64,000 bases of DNA from DATDIC01 sp963764525 (GTDB lineage: Bacteria > Pseudomonadota > Alphaproteobacteria > Acetobacterales > Acetobacteraceae), in NCBI GenBank assembly GCA_963764525.1, contig CAVXTC010000026.1:1-64000 (forward strand), read 5' to 3'. A program made the translations under genes and the position numbers. This document shows positions 55,683-64,000 of the stretch, piece by piece. Below the pieces are notes generated by a model. It made no database searches. It saw only the letters and a list, made by a program, of their open reading frames with translations, and was not told where the DNA came from. How positions within the stretch are numbered: position 1 is the first letter of the stretch; each line of letters begins with the position of its first letter.

Positions 55683-56541
55683 ATGAACACGATTCAATCC
55701 GATTCTCATGGCCCTTGTGCAGGGCGCGACCGAGTTGTTCCCCGTCAGCAGCCTTGGCCATGCCGTGGTCATGCCGGCGCTGCTGCGCTGGAACATCGAC
55801 CAGCACGCAGCCTCGTTCCTGCCGTTCCTGGTCATGCTGCATCTCGGCACCGCCACCGCTTTGCTGCTGTACTTCTGGCGCGACTGGTGGGCGCTGGCAA
55901 TCGGGGTCCTGGGTCTGGACAGCGCGCATCAGGTGCGCGAGAGCCGGCGGGTGTTCGGACTGATCGTGGTGGCGACCATTCCCGCCGCGGTACTCGGGTT
56001 CGTGCTGGAACACTTCTTCCGCGGCCTGTTCGGCAGTCCGCTCGTCGCGGCGGCGTTCCTGATGGTCAACGGCCTGTTGCTGCTAGTCGGGGAGCGCCTG
56101 CGCGCCAGGGGACATAGTGCGGGGCGCGACGGAGGGTTGCGGCCGCTGTCGAGCCTGGGGATGGGCGACGCGCTGGCGATCGGCTGCTGGCAATGCACCG
56201 CGCTGATACCGGGCATCTCGCGCTCCGGCGCCACGATCGTCGGCGGGCTGCTGCGCGGGATCGATCACGAAGGCGCGGCGCATTTCTCGTTCCTGATCGC
56301 CACGCCGATCATCCTGGGCGCGACCGTGCTGGAGGTGCCGAAACTGCTGCATGCGGGCGTTCCGCATGATGTCGCGGTGAATGCGGTTATCGCTGCGGTA
56401 ATTGCCGGGGTGACGGCGTTCGCCAGCACCGCGTTCCTGATGCGATATTTCCGCCGCCACGAGGCCTGGGCGCTGAACCCGTTCGCCTATTATTGCCTGC
56501 TGGTGGGGGCCGGCAGCCTGGCGGTGCTGTTGCTGCGCTGA
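55683..56541 (+). CDS. uppP: Undecaprenyl-diphosphate phosphatase (UppP/BacA), one frameshift
   Basis: The ATG at 55683 gives MNTIQ. A one-base indel near 55702 restores ILMALVQGATELFPVSSLGH, the first conserved motif, and the second, CTALIPGISRSGATI, is intact. About eight membrane spans follow to the stop at 56541, for a total of about 286 residues. The enzyme removes a phosphate from undecaprenyl pyrophosphate in the membrane, recycling the carrier for peptidoglycan and other glycans. It follows the dedA/ATP-grasp pair by 40 bases. Confidence 0.88.
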
Positions 56542-56644
56542 CCACGCGGCCGCGGCTCACGAAGCCGCGCGGGAACCAACCCCGGCGACGAAGGTTCCCT
56601 GCCAGCCGCCGGGCCGCGCCCGGCGCAGCGCGATGGAGGCATAG

Positions 56645-57779
56645 GTGATCTTGCCGGTCGAGGGATACCCGGTATCGGCCGAGGCAATCCGCGAATGGTT
56701 TCGCCGAACCTACGGGCGGGAGGCGAGCGAGCTCGAGGTGGGCGAAATCCAGGACATGCTGGCACGCCGCGAATCCGAGGCGAGCGGGCGATCGAAGCTC
56801 GGAACCGGACTGAGCCGGATGATCGGTTGGCCGCTTCGTCCGGCAGGCCTGGGGTTTGCTCAGCGACACGGTGGCGCGGCGTTCTTCGCCGACAACGCGC
56901 TCAGCCGGGGCGCCGCGATCGCCTATTATACCGTGTTTCGATCGCGCCGGTGCTGCTGATCGCGATCGCCGTCGCCGGGTTGTTTTTCGGCTACAGCGCC
57001 GCGCGTGGGGCGGTCGTCGCGCAACTGAGCGGGCTGATGGGGCGGGACAGCGCCGCGGCGTTGCAGGCGCTGCTGCAAGGTGCCCAGAACCGTGGCGGCG
57101 GGGCTGCTCGCGACCGCGCATCGGCCTGGTAACGCTCGCGGTCACCGCCACCGGCGTGTTCGCGGAGCTGCAGGATTCGCTGAACGCGATCTGGAAGGTG
57201 GCGCCGGCGCGTTCGGTGACGATCGCGATTGTGCGGGTACGGCTGCTTTCGCTTGGTCTGGTCGCGACGCGTGGGGTTCCTGCTGCTGGTCTCGCTCGCC
57301 GCCAGCGCCGCCTTGCAAGCGGCCGGCGCCTGGCTGGGCAGCAGCGCCAGCGGGCTGCTCCAGATTCATCAACGCCGTGATTTCGTTTGTTCTGGTCACC
57401 ATGCATGTTCGCGGCGATCTACAAGGTGCTGCCGGACCGCGAGATCGCCTGGGCGCGATGTGACCATCGGGGCGGTGGCGACCGCGCTGCTGTTCGGCGT
57501 CGGGCAAATACCTGATCGGGCTTTATGTCGGCAGCAGCGCGATCGCCTCGAGCTATGGCTCGGTCGGGTCGCTGCTGGTTCTGCTGTTGTGGATTTACTA
57601 TTCCGTCCAGATATTCCTGCTCGGGGCCGAGTTCACCAAGACCTATGCGACGCTGCGGCGCGGGGGCCGCAAGCCGCCGCTGGAACAGGCGCGCACGAAG
57701 CCCGGCCGGTATGAGCACGACAGCGCCTGGCGCCGGTTTTCCAGGCCATCGCGGAACCGGCGGTATCCGTTTCGGTTAA
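56645..57779 (+). CDS. YihY/BrkB family membrane protein (copy 1), several frameshifts
   Basis: The core reads in turn: FFADNALSRGAAIAYYTVF, then APVLLIAIAVAGLFFGYSAA, LVTLAVTATGVFAELQDSL, NAIWKVAPARSV, LVSLAASAALQAAGAWLG, DREIAWRDVTIGAVAT-like residues, and SYGSVGSLLVLLLWIYYSVQ with LLGAEFTKTYA. These belong to the UPF0761/YihY family of inner-membrane proteins with about six spans. Frame changes lie near 56870, 56938, 57105, 57265, 57370 and 57460. The N-terminal 60 residues (AIREWFRRTYGREASELEVG) are not part of the family and I do not recognise them. The 3' end is uncertain. The family function is unknown. Confidence 0.62.
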
Positions 57780-57815
57780 ACGCAGGACACCTCGTACTGG
57801 TGATGCCCGTGCCGG

Positions 57816-58794
57816 ATGACCAGAGCTCCCGCCGGCGGTTCCGCGCGCGGTCGCGACGCCGAAACCGGCCCACAGGACATTCCGGCGCGCGGCTGGAAGG
57901 ACGTGCTCCGGCGGGCCTGGAGCGATGCCGGTGAGAAAAATCTGTCCCTGGTTGCCGGAGGCGTGACCTATGCCGTGGTGCTGGCTTTGTTTCCCGGGCT
58001 GGCGGCGCTGGTCTCGATCTACGGGCTGATCGCCAACCCGGCACAGGTCGAGAAGCAGGTGAACGCGATGTCCGGCCTGCTGCCGGATTCGGCCCGGCAG
58101 CTCATTGGCGACGAATTGCACCAGCTCGTCTCCGCCTCGGGCGGCGCGCTGGGCATCGGCGTGGTGCTCGGGCTGCTGCTGGCGCTATGGAGCGCCTCGC
58201 GCGGCATGAGCGGGATGATCACCGCGCTCGATATCGCCTATGACCAGCCGGAGCGGCGCGGGTTCTTCCGTTTCAACCTGGTCGCGCTGGTGCTGACGCT
58301 CGGGTTCATCATTGTCGGGCTGGTGGCCATCGCACTGGTCGCCGGGCTGCCGGCGGTGGTCGCCGCGATCGGGCGCTAACCGGGACACGCGATGGTTGGC
58401 GCTGATACTTGAATGGCCGTTGCTGATCATCTTCATGATAGCGGTGCTCGCGGTGTTGTACCGCTACGCCCCGGACCGCGACACGGCACGCTGGCAATGG
58501 GTCTCGCCCGGCGCCGTGGTGGCAACGCTGCTGTGGGTGATCGGGTCGATCCTGTTCGCCGTGTACGTCTCGCATTTCGCCAGCTACAACAAGACCTACG
58601 GCTCGCTCGGCGCGATCATCGTGCTGCTGACCTGGCTGTGGCTGTCGGCGTACGTCGTGCTGTTCGGCGCCGAGATCAACGCGGAATCGGAACGGCAGAC
58701 CCGCCACGACACCACAAAGGGCCGGCCGCGGCCGATGGGACAGCGCGGCGCCACGGCGGCGGACACGCTGGGAGAATCGACCGACAAGCGATAG
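57816..58794 (+). CDS. YihY/BrkB family membrane protein (copy 2), one frameshift
   Basis: The ATG at 57816 starts a short basic N-terminus, then WKDVLRRAWSDAGEKNLSLV, AGGVTYAVVLALFPGLAALV and SIYGLIANPAQVEKQVN. It continues LWSASRGMSGMITALDIAY and, after a shift near 58375, WPLLIIFMIAVLAVLYRYAP and SYNKTYGSLGAIIVLLTWLW to a polar tail. The length is about 325 residues. It is a paralogue of the preceding gene but well diverged. The two lie in tandem, as sometimes seen in alphaproteobacteria. The role is unknown; the family was once misnamed ribonuclease BN. Confidence 0.78.
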
Positions 58795-58825
58795 GGTTCC
58801 GTTGCGGCCACGCCTGGGTGCCGGG

Positions 58826-59176
58826 TTGGACATCTATCATGTCTGGTGCGACCTGAAGCCGGGGGTGCGCGACAGCGCCTTCGCGGAGCACGTGCACAGC
58901 TACATGGAGCGTCTGAAGTCCGATGGCCTGATTCAGGGCTGGCGGTTGACCCGGCGAAAGCTCGGGCTCGGCGCGCCCGGGATTGGGGAGTTCCACATCA
59001 TGATCGAGGTGACGGATCTGGGGCAGCTCGACCGTGCGTTCCGGCAGGTCGCCGCGCGAGGGGAGCCGACCGAGGGATTCCACTTCCACGTCAACTCGCT
59101 GGCCAGCAACGTGGTGTTCGCGCTGTACCGGGACTTCCCTGATCCGTTCCGGCAGCGCGGCGAAGAGCGGTTCTGA
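58826..59176 (+). CDS. DUF6614 family protein
   Basis: The protein has about 116 residues and begins DIYHVWCDLKPGVRDSAFAE. RLTRRKLGLGAPGIGEFHIM and NVVFALYRDFPDPFRQRG are the other conserved parts. This is the alphaproteobacterial DUF6614 family of unknown function, likely a dimeric alpha/beta-barrel-like cytosolic protein. TTG at 58826, just before DIYHVW, fits the family start; an earlier TTG at 58802 would add eight residues. The frame is intact. Confidence 0.75.
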   Translation: MDIYHVWCDLKPGVRDSAFAEHVHSYMERLKSDGLIQGWRLTRRKLGLGAPGIGEFHIMIEVTDLGQLDRAFRQVAARGEPTEGFHFHVNSLASNVVFALYRDFPDPFRQRGEERF

Positions 59177-59181
59177 TCCGG

Positions 59182-59875
59182 TCACATTGGCTCCTTTACG
59201 CCGATCCGCAGGAGCCACCAGTTCACCGGATAGGACGTCGCGAAACCGGCCAGCATGGCGATCTGCATCATGAACCAGAACTCGACCATGTCGGTTTCCA
59301 GCGTGACCCCCAACGCCCGTTTGAACAGCAGGAAATACGCGACCGCCATGAAGCCGTACATCCCGACCTGCCAGGCGGTAAGTGAAGCGGTATCCGCCTT
59401 GATCGCCTGCATGATGCCTCGCCCCAAAGACAAATGGCGCATGGGGGCGATGGTGAAGTACTCGAAACAGAATCCCGAACCCGTAGGCGAACAGATAATC
59501 GATGATCCAGACGGCGAACATGCGCTGACGGAACAGGCTGTGCCAACCGAATCCCACGGCAACCGAGGGAACCGCGAACGCCAGCCACTCCGCGCAGATG
59601 TCGCCCAGGGTGCAGCCGCTGCCGCAGTGCAGCGTGCCGTTCGCCACGATGATCGGGAACGGTGCCGGCGCACTGCCTCGGTCGGTCTGCCGCCCGAAAT
59701 TCAGGTATTGCCACACAATCCAGATGCTGCCGAACAGGGCGGTCAGCGGCCAGACCAGGTTCATGATCCACATCTGTTGTGGATGTCTGATGACATCGAT
59801 CAGCAGTCCCACCGAACAGACGCCGCCGAGGACCAGCACCACGATCGCCAACTCATGCAGCCATGCGGGGATCAT
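59182..59875 (-). CDS. DUF4396 domain membrane protein, one frameshift
   Basis: The ATG at 59875 gives MIPAWLHELAIVVLVLGGVC, then PQQMWIMNLVWPLTALFGSI and LHCGSGCTLGDICAEWLAF. An indel near 59470 leads to YFTIAPMRHLSLGRGIMQAI, ADTASLTAWQVGMYGFMAVA and WFMMQIAMLAGFATSYPVNW, with six or so membrane spans in all, ending at 59182. This order fits the DUF4396 family, some members of which occur with copper-related genes. The His, Met and Cys residues in the membrane part may bind metal, but this is speculative. It converges on the DUF6614 gene. Confidence 0.75.
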
Positions 59876-59894
59876 TCGTGGACGGGCTCACGGG

Positions 59895-60017
59895 CCCGGA
59901 GCAGCCCGTGGATGCCCGCCTTCGCGCCGCCTTCGCCGGCATGGCGTGAAAAGAGTCGGGCAGACCACAGCACACAGATTCGCCATCCCGGCCAGACCCT
60001 GGATTCCCGCGTTCGCG
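59895..60017. repeat. REP-type repeats up to the IS4-type element
   Basis: CCGGAGCAGCCCGTGGATGC at about 59896 matches the sequence following the REP unit at 23351. GGATTCCCGCGTTCGCG at 60001-60017 is the left half of a REP palindrome whose right half, CGCGTTCGCGGGAATGACGG, resumes at 61304 after the insertion element. Confidence 0.65.
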
Positions 60018-61303
60018 CAGGGCTGTCCGGGAAAAATCAGGCATAGGACAGCTGCAACTGACCGGTGAGAGGGAAGCCGCGCGGCCTTGACGGATGGACA
60101 TCAGGAGGCTGATCGATTTTGGCCACCGCTTTTCGGATGAACAGGCATCCGGTGACCAGCTGGGCGAAGCGGATTGCCGGAATAGCGAGGCGGTTCTCCC
60201 GAGCGGCAATGCGCAACAGCAGGTAGGCGATCATGGCGGCAATCAGCTGAAGCCGAATGCCGTTCTCGGTCCGGCTCAGGAACTTCTTGAGCTTGAGGTG
60301 CTGTTTGACCCAGCGGAACAGCAGTTCGATTTGCCAGCGCGTTTTGTAGATCGCCGCAATCTCGACCGGCGAGCGTCGCAGATCATTGGTGATGATGGTA
60401 AGGATGCCCCCAGTCTGGCGCTTGATGCGCACCCGCCGCAACGGAATGGCCAGCTTGGCGCGACCCTGGGTTGCGAGCTTGATTTCGGCATCGCCGAGCA
60501 CCGTGAAGCCTTCGCCCTGCGTGGCTTCGAGCTTGCGTCGGCGGATGACCTTGAAGGTCACGTTGGATTTCGGCCGCGTGACAAAGCAGCTGCCGGCGGC
60601 GTGAATGCGGGTCCACCACTCATATTTGCAGTAGCCTTTGTCAATGACGTAGGTGGCACCTGCCTCCAGCGGAATCTGCTCGCCGACCAGAACATCGTTG
60701 ATGGTGGCAGGAGTGATCTCGATCTGCCTTGGAAGATCGGCCGTCGGATCATAGGCCACATGCAACTTCAGGCCGCGCGTCCTGCCATTCCAGTCGGCCC
60801 AGCTGACCAGTTCGTCAAGCGGGATCGGCGTTGAATGAATGATCCGCAACACCGCGCTGCCTTCGCGCTTCAGGGAGCTCTCGGCGAGAGCGGAAAGCTG
60901 TTCGAAGGCTTCTGCGAAGATCGCTGCCGGCCGCCTGGCATTGGCATCCGAGAGGGTATTTCGCTTGAGCGTCTTGCTGCCCAGGTGATAGTGATGATGG
61001 GCATTTGCGTTCCACACCGCCTCCAGACCGCGCAGGCCATCGACCCCGCTCAACTGGGCGAAGATCAGCGCCACCAAATGATCCCAACTCTGGAAGGACT
61101 TGTCGTAGGCGTTGCCGGCATGACGCTCCACGATTGCGTCAAACTGGCGCCGCGAGAGCGGCTTGATCAGTTTCCCGAAGACGCTATCGTGGTATCGCAT
61201 GCCCGGCTCTCCTCCTGAGTCTCGATAACCAGAAGGTATCCGATTCGTGTCGGATTTGCCGGGCATGCGCCTGGCTCAGCGAAATATTTACCGGACAGCC
61301 CTG
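60018..61303 (-). mobile_element. Complete IS4-family insertion sequence, 1286 bp, inserted in a REP unit
   Basis: Both ends are the inverted repeat CAGGGCTGTCCGG, at 60018-60030 and, inverted, at 61291-61303, with partial similarity beyond. The flanks are a 10-base direct repeat CGCGTTCGCG at 60008-60017 and 61304-61313, within the IS4-family range. Between them is one transposase gene on the minus strand. The duplicated target is the tip of a REP-type palindrome. Confidence 0.9.
60037..61200 (-). CDS. IS4-family transposase
   Basis: The ATG at 61200 is preceded by AGGAGGAGAG and gives 387 residues. An N-terminal DUF4372-like domain (MRYHDSVFGKLIKPLSRRQF) precedes the DDE core. Two catalytic residues are visible: Asp187 in YVIDKGYCKYEWW and Glu292 in YKTRWQIELLFRWVKQ, the IS4 Y-(2)-R-(3)-E-(6)-K signature. 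The first acidic residue is expected in an ILDxTxI-type strand, but here the sequence is IIHSTPI with His122. If this is not a base error, the enzyme would be inactive. The frame is intact. Confidence 0.87.
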   Translation of the reverse strand: MRYHDSVFGKLIKPLSRRQFDAIVERHAGNAYDKSFQSWDHLVALIFAQLSGVDGLRGLEAVWNANAHHHYHLGSKTLKRNTLSDANARRPAAIFAEAFEQLSALAESSLKREGSAVLRIIHSTPIPLDELVSWADWNGRTRGLKLHVAYDPTADLPRQIEITPATINDVLVGEQIPLEAGATYVIDKGYCKYEWWTRIHAAGSCFVTRPKSNVTFKVIRRRKLEATQGEGFTVLGDAEIKLATQGRAKLAIPLRRVRIKRQTGGILTIITNDLRRSPVEIAAIYKTRWQIELLFRWVKQHLKLKKFLSRTENGIRLQLIAAMIAYLLLRIAARENRLAIPAIRFAQLVTGCLFIRKAVAKIDQPPDVHPSRPRGFPLTGQLQLSYA

Positions 61304-61409
61304 CGCGTTCGCGGGAATGACGGCGGACGTTCGTGGGGATGACAATGGAAGGGCATGACACGTCCGGCTCGCGATTGACCGGCCATCGGGCGGTTCCTAG
61401 GTTCGGGCA

Positions 61410-63001
61410 ATGCCGCAATCACCCGCTATCACCGAAACCGCGCGGCCGAAAGCGTGGCCGTTCGAGGAGGCCGCCAAGGTTGCCGCCCGGCTCGCCGCCT
61501 CCGGCAAGCAGCAGGCGCTGTTCGAGACAGGCTACGGCCCGTCCGGCCTGCCGCATATCGGGACATTTGGGGAGGTGGCGCGCACGTCCTGGGTGCGCCA
61601 TGCTTTCACCGAACTCACCGGGCTGCCGTCGCGATTGATCGCCTTCAGCGACGACATGGACGGTCTGCGCAAGGCGCCGGACAACGTGCCGAATCGGGAA
61701 ATGCTGGTCGGCTATCTCGGTCAGCCGCTGACCCGCATCCCCGACCCGTTCGGCACCCATGACAGCTTCGGCGCGCACAACAACGCGCGGCTGCGCGCGT
61801 TCCTGGATTCGTTCGGATTCGAATACGAATTTGCTTCCTCGACCGAGTACTACCTGTCTGGTCGTTTCGATAACGCGCTGATCCGCGTCCTCGAATGCTT
61901 CGACGAGGTGATGGCAGTGATCCTGCCGACCCTGGGTCCGGAGCGCCGCGCGACCTATTCGCCGGTCTTGCCGCTGCACCCGCGTACCGGCCGCGTGATG
62001 CAGGTGCCGATGGAGCGGCGCGATCCGGTTGCCGGAACGGTCACCTGGCGCGACCCGGAGACCGGTGAAGCGTTCGAGACCTCGGTGAAGGGCGGCGGCT
62101 GCAAACTGCAATGGAAGGCCGATTGGGCGATGCGCTGGTTCGCGCTCGGCATCGATTATGAAATGTCGGGCAAGGACCTGATCGATTCGGTCCGGCTGTC
62201 GGGCCGCATCTGCCGCATCCTGGGCGCGCCGCCGCCGGAAGGGTTCACCTACGAGCTGTTCCTGGACGAGACACGCGCAAAAGATCAGCAAGTCGAAGGG
62301 CAACGGACTGTCGGTGGAGGAATGGCTGCGCTACGGGCCGCCGGAATCGCTGGGCCAGTTCATGTACAACCAGCCGCAGCGGGCCAAACGGCTGTTCTTC
62401 GACGTGATCCCGCGCGCCACCGACGAATACCTGGCCAATGCCGCGCGGCTGCTCGACCAGCCCGAGCCGGAGCGCCACGGCAACCCGGCCTGGCATATCA
62501 ATGGCGGCGGCTTGCCGAACCATGGCGGCAGCCCGGTGTCCTTCACGATGCTGCTGAACCTCGCCGGGGTGGTGAATGCGGAGACGCCGGACATGCTATG
62601 GGGCTTCATCCGCCGCTACGCCCCTGAGGCCACGCCTGAAACCAAGCCGTTCCTCGACAGCCTGGTTGGCCACGCTATCGCCTATTACCGCGACTTCGTC
62701 CGGCCGGCGAAGCGCTACCGGCAGCCGACCGAGATTGAACGCGCTGCCCTGGCGGACCTTGCCGAGACGCTGCGCGGCATGGATCCAGGCGCCGATGCCG
62801 AAGCGATCCAGATCATCGTCTATGAGGTCGGCAAGCGGCACGCCGTCGCGGATCTGCGCGCCTGGTTCGGCTGCCTGTATCAGGTGCTGCTCGGCCAGCA
62901 GGAAGGTCCACGGTTCGGCGGCTTCGTGGCGCTGTATGGGCTGCCTGAAACGATCGCGCCTGATCGAGACGGCGCTGGCGCGGCCGTCCGATCCGGCCTG
63001 A
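61410..63001 (+). CDS. lysS: Class I lysyl-tRNA synthetase, two frameshifts
   Basis: The protein is the archaeal-type class I LysRS used by many alphaproteobacteria. The HIGH-like motif is in SGLPHIGTFGEVART, with FSDDMDGLRKAPDNVPN following. Near 62285 an extra A in the run of A shifts the frame; corrected, the KMSKS-like motif reads KISKSKGNGLSVEEWLRYGP. AWHINGGGLPNHGGSPVSFT and the C-terminal domain follow. A second shift near 62955 gives the natural end LIETALARPSDPA at 63001. The total is about 530 residues. It attaches lysine to tRNA-Lys and should be essential, so the indels are probably artefactual. A membrane flippase gene follows three bases later. Confidence 0.87.
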
Positions 63002-63004
63002 TCC

Positions 63005-64000
63005 ATGGGTCCGGGCCAGAAGGCCGCGTCACTTGCCCACGCCTTGCGCCATCTTCCGGCGCTGCTCGGCGTGGCATTGCTGTTCGGTGCGATCTATGGG
63101 GTGCAGAAGGCATTCCACCACCTGCGCCTGGAGGATATCGGGCAGGCGATCGACGCGATCCCGCCGTGGGCGCTGGGGCTGTCGTTCTGTTTTACCGTGC
63201 TGTCGTACGGCGTGCTGACGATCTATGACCGGCTGGGCACGATTTATGCCGGGCACAAGGTATCTTATGGCCGCGTCGCCTTCGCCTCGTTCTGCGCCTA
63301 TGCGCTGTCGCACAATCTGGGCTTCGCGGCGGTGTCGGGCGCGGCCGTGCGCTACCGGCTGTACTCCCATTGGGGGCTGACCTCGGTGCAGATCGCCAAG
63401 ACCGTGGCGTTCTGCAGCCTGACCTTCGGGCTGGGCGGGATGGTACTGGGGGGCGCCATCCTGTTCGTCGAGCCACGCTCTCTGCCGTTCGTCGGCGAGC
63501 ACCTGCCGCGCGCGGCACTGTATGCGGCCGGCGCGCTGTTGTGGGGGATTGTGACCGCCTACGTGATTCTGGCGCGGGCATTCGGCAGAATCCGAGTGTT
63601 CGGCCACCTGGCGGAGCTGCCGGGCTGGCGGATGGCGGTGGTGCAGGTGCTGCTGGCGACCGTCGATGTGGCGCTGACCGCGACCATCTTCTGGGTGCTG
63701 CTGCCGCACGCACCGCGGCTGACCTGGCTGATCTTCCTCGGCATCTATGTCGGGTCCTATACCGCCGGATTGGTCACCAATCTGCCGGGTGGGCTTGGCG
63801 TGTTCGACAGCGCGTTGCTGTTCGGCTTGGCGCCGTTTCTGCCGGCGCCCCGAATCGTCGCTGCGATCGTCGTGTTCCGCCTGTATTACTATGTGATCCC
63901 GCTGTTCCTGGCGGGCACGCTGTTCGCCGCGAACGAGGCGCTGCTGCGTGGCGGCACGGTGCTGGGCCGGGTCGCGCAGGCGACCGGGCTGGCCGCGATG
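63005..64000 (+). CDS. Lysylphosphatidylglycerol synthase-type flippase domain protein (UPF0104), partial
   Basis: From the ATG at 63005 the frame is open to the window end, giving 332 residues so far. It has about eight hydrophobic spans, with SYGVLTIYDRLGTIYAGHKV, FASFCAYALSHNLGFAAVSG and AVRYRLYSHWGLTSVQIAK near the start. TAGLVTNLPGGLGVFDSALL and VFRLYYYVIPLFLAG follow. These match the N-terminal flippase domain of MprF. If the C-terminal GNAT-like synthase domain follows beyond the window, the protein would make and flip aminoacyl-phosphatidylglycerol. It begins three bases after lysS. The product may lack the synthase domain; this cannot be seen. Confidence 0.83.
   Translation, partial: MGPGQKAASLAHALRHLPALLGVALLFGAIYGVQKAFHHLRLEDIGQAIDAIPPWALGLSFCFTVLSYGVLTIYDRLGTIYAGHKVSYGRVAFASFCAYALSHNLGFAAVSGAAVRYRLYSHWGLTSVQIAKTVAFCSLTFGLGGMVLGGAILFVEPRSLPFVGEHLPRAALYAAGALLWGIVTAYVILARAFGRIRVFGHLAELPGWRMAVVQVLLATVDVALTATIFWVLLPHAPRLTWLIFLGIYVGSYTAGLVTNLPGGLGVFDSALLFGLAPFLPAPRIVAAIVVFRLYYYVIPLFLAGTLFAANEALLRGGTVLGRVAQATGLAAM

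Noticed and set aside
1..64000. CRISPR arrays, tRNA or rRNA genes, prophage
   Set aside because: No regularly spaced direct repeats, no recognisable tRNA or rRNA sequences, and no phage structural or integrase genes were seen. The only regular repeats are the REP-type and C/G-tract families, which are not evenly spaced.

Overview
The window is GC-rich (roughly two thirds G+C by eye). It looks like chromosomal DNA of an alphaproteobacterium, most plausibly Rhodospirillales/Acetobacteraceae. This is an inference from gene content: an archaeal-type class I lysyl-tRNA synthetase, AapJ/Q/M amino-acid transporter genes, the block tlpA | argH-lptM-lysA-DUF4175 (TIGR02302), a ligase-associated helicase with PdeM, and a DUF6614 protein. 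No rRNA, tRNA, CRISPR array or phage genes were recognised.

Layout. 0.1-13.7 kb holds what looks like a catabolic and uptake cluster: a FAD oxidoreductase, a Zn alcohol dehydrogenase, a class III aminotransferase, AapJQM uptake genes without an ATPase, a small-molecule kinase, an enolase paralogue with an altered active site, and a D-2-hydroxyacid dehydrogenase. The aminotransferase is split by a roughly 2.9 kb AT-richer island carrying an animal-type haem peroxidase. 13.7-17 kb is a mobile-element scar: a complete 1460-bp IS66-type element sits inside an IS630 element, beside a damaged Uma2 gene. 17.3-23.3 kb carries DNA-repair and phosphatase genes (helicase, PdeM, photolyase, metallophosphoesterase, SixA). 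23.5-29.8 kb is the conserved DUF4175-lysA-lptM-argH | tlpA block. 30-41 kb is mixed: aldo/keto reductase, small envelope proteins, a flavin/2Fe-2S reductase, YjbQ, vapBC, a GT39-like membrane glycosyltransferase, a sugar-acid cluster (FAH, SDR, IlvD/Edd) and a GIY-YIG-like membrane protein. 41.5-46.6 kb has an NCS2 permease, an SDR, and a haem-c Tll0287/HAMP sensor followed in the same frame by a Ser/Thr kinase. 46.8-52.5 kb is a full dipeptide-type ABC operon. 52.6-59.9 kb is envelope-related (CDF efflux, DedA, ATP-grasp, UppP, two YihY/BrkB proteins, DUF6614, DUF4396). 60.0-61.3 kb is an IS4-family element inserted in a REP palindrome. 61.4-64 kb has class I lysS and a partial MprF-type flippase.

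Two genome-wide traits stand out. First, about thirty genes, including argH, lysA and lysS which should be needed, are interrupted by one or more single-base frameshifts, although the alternate frames keep intact family motifs. Unpolished long-read indels explain this better than decay. Frameshifted genes are therefore given as one CDS over the inferred full span, with breakpoints. Second, two dispersed palindromic intergenic repeats recur: a REP-like CGTCATTCCCGCGAA.. family and a C-tract/G-tract hairpin family. The second even runs into apparent N-termini.
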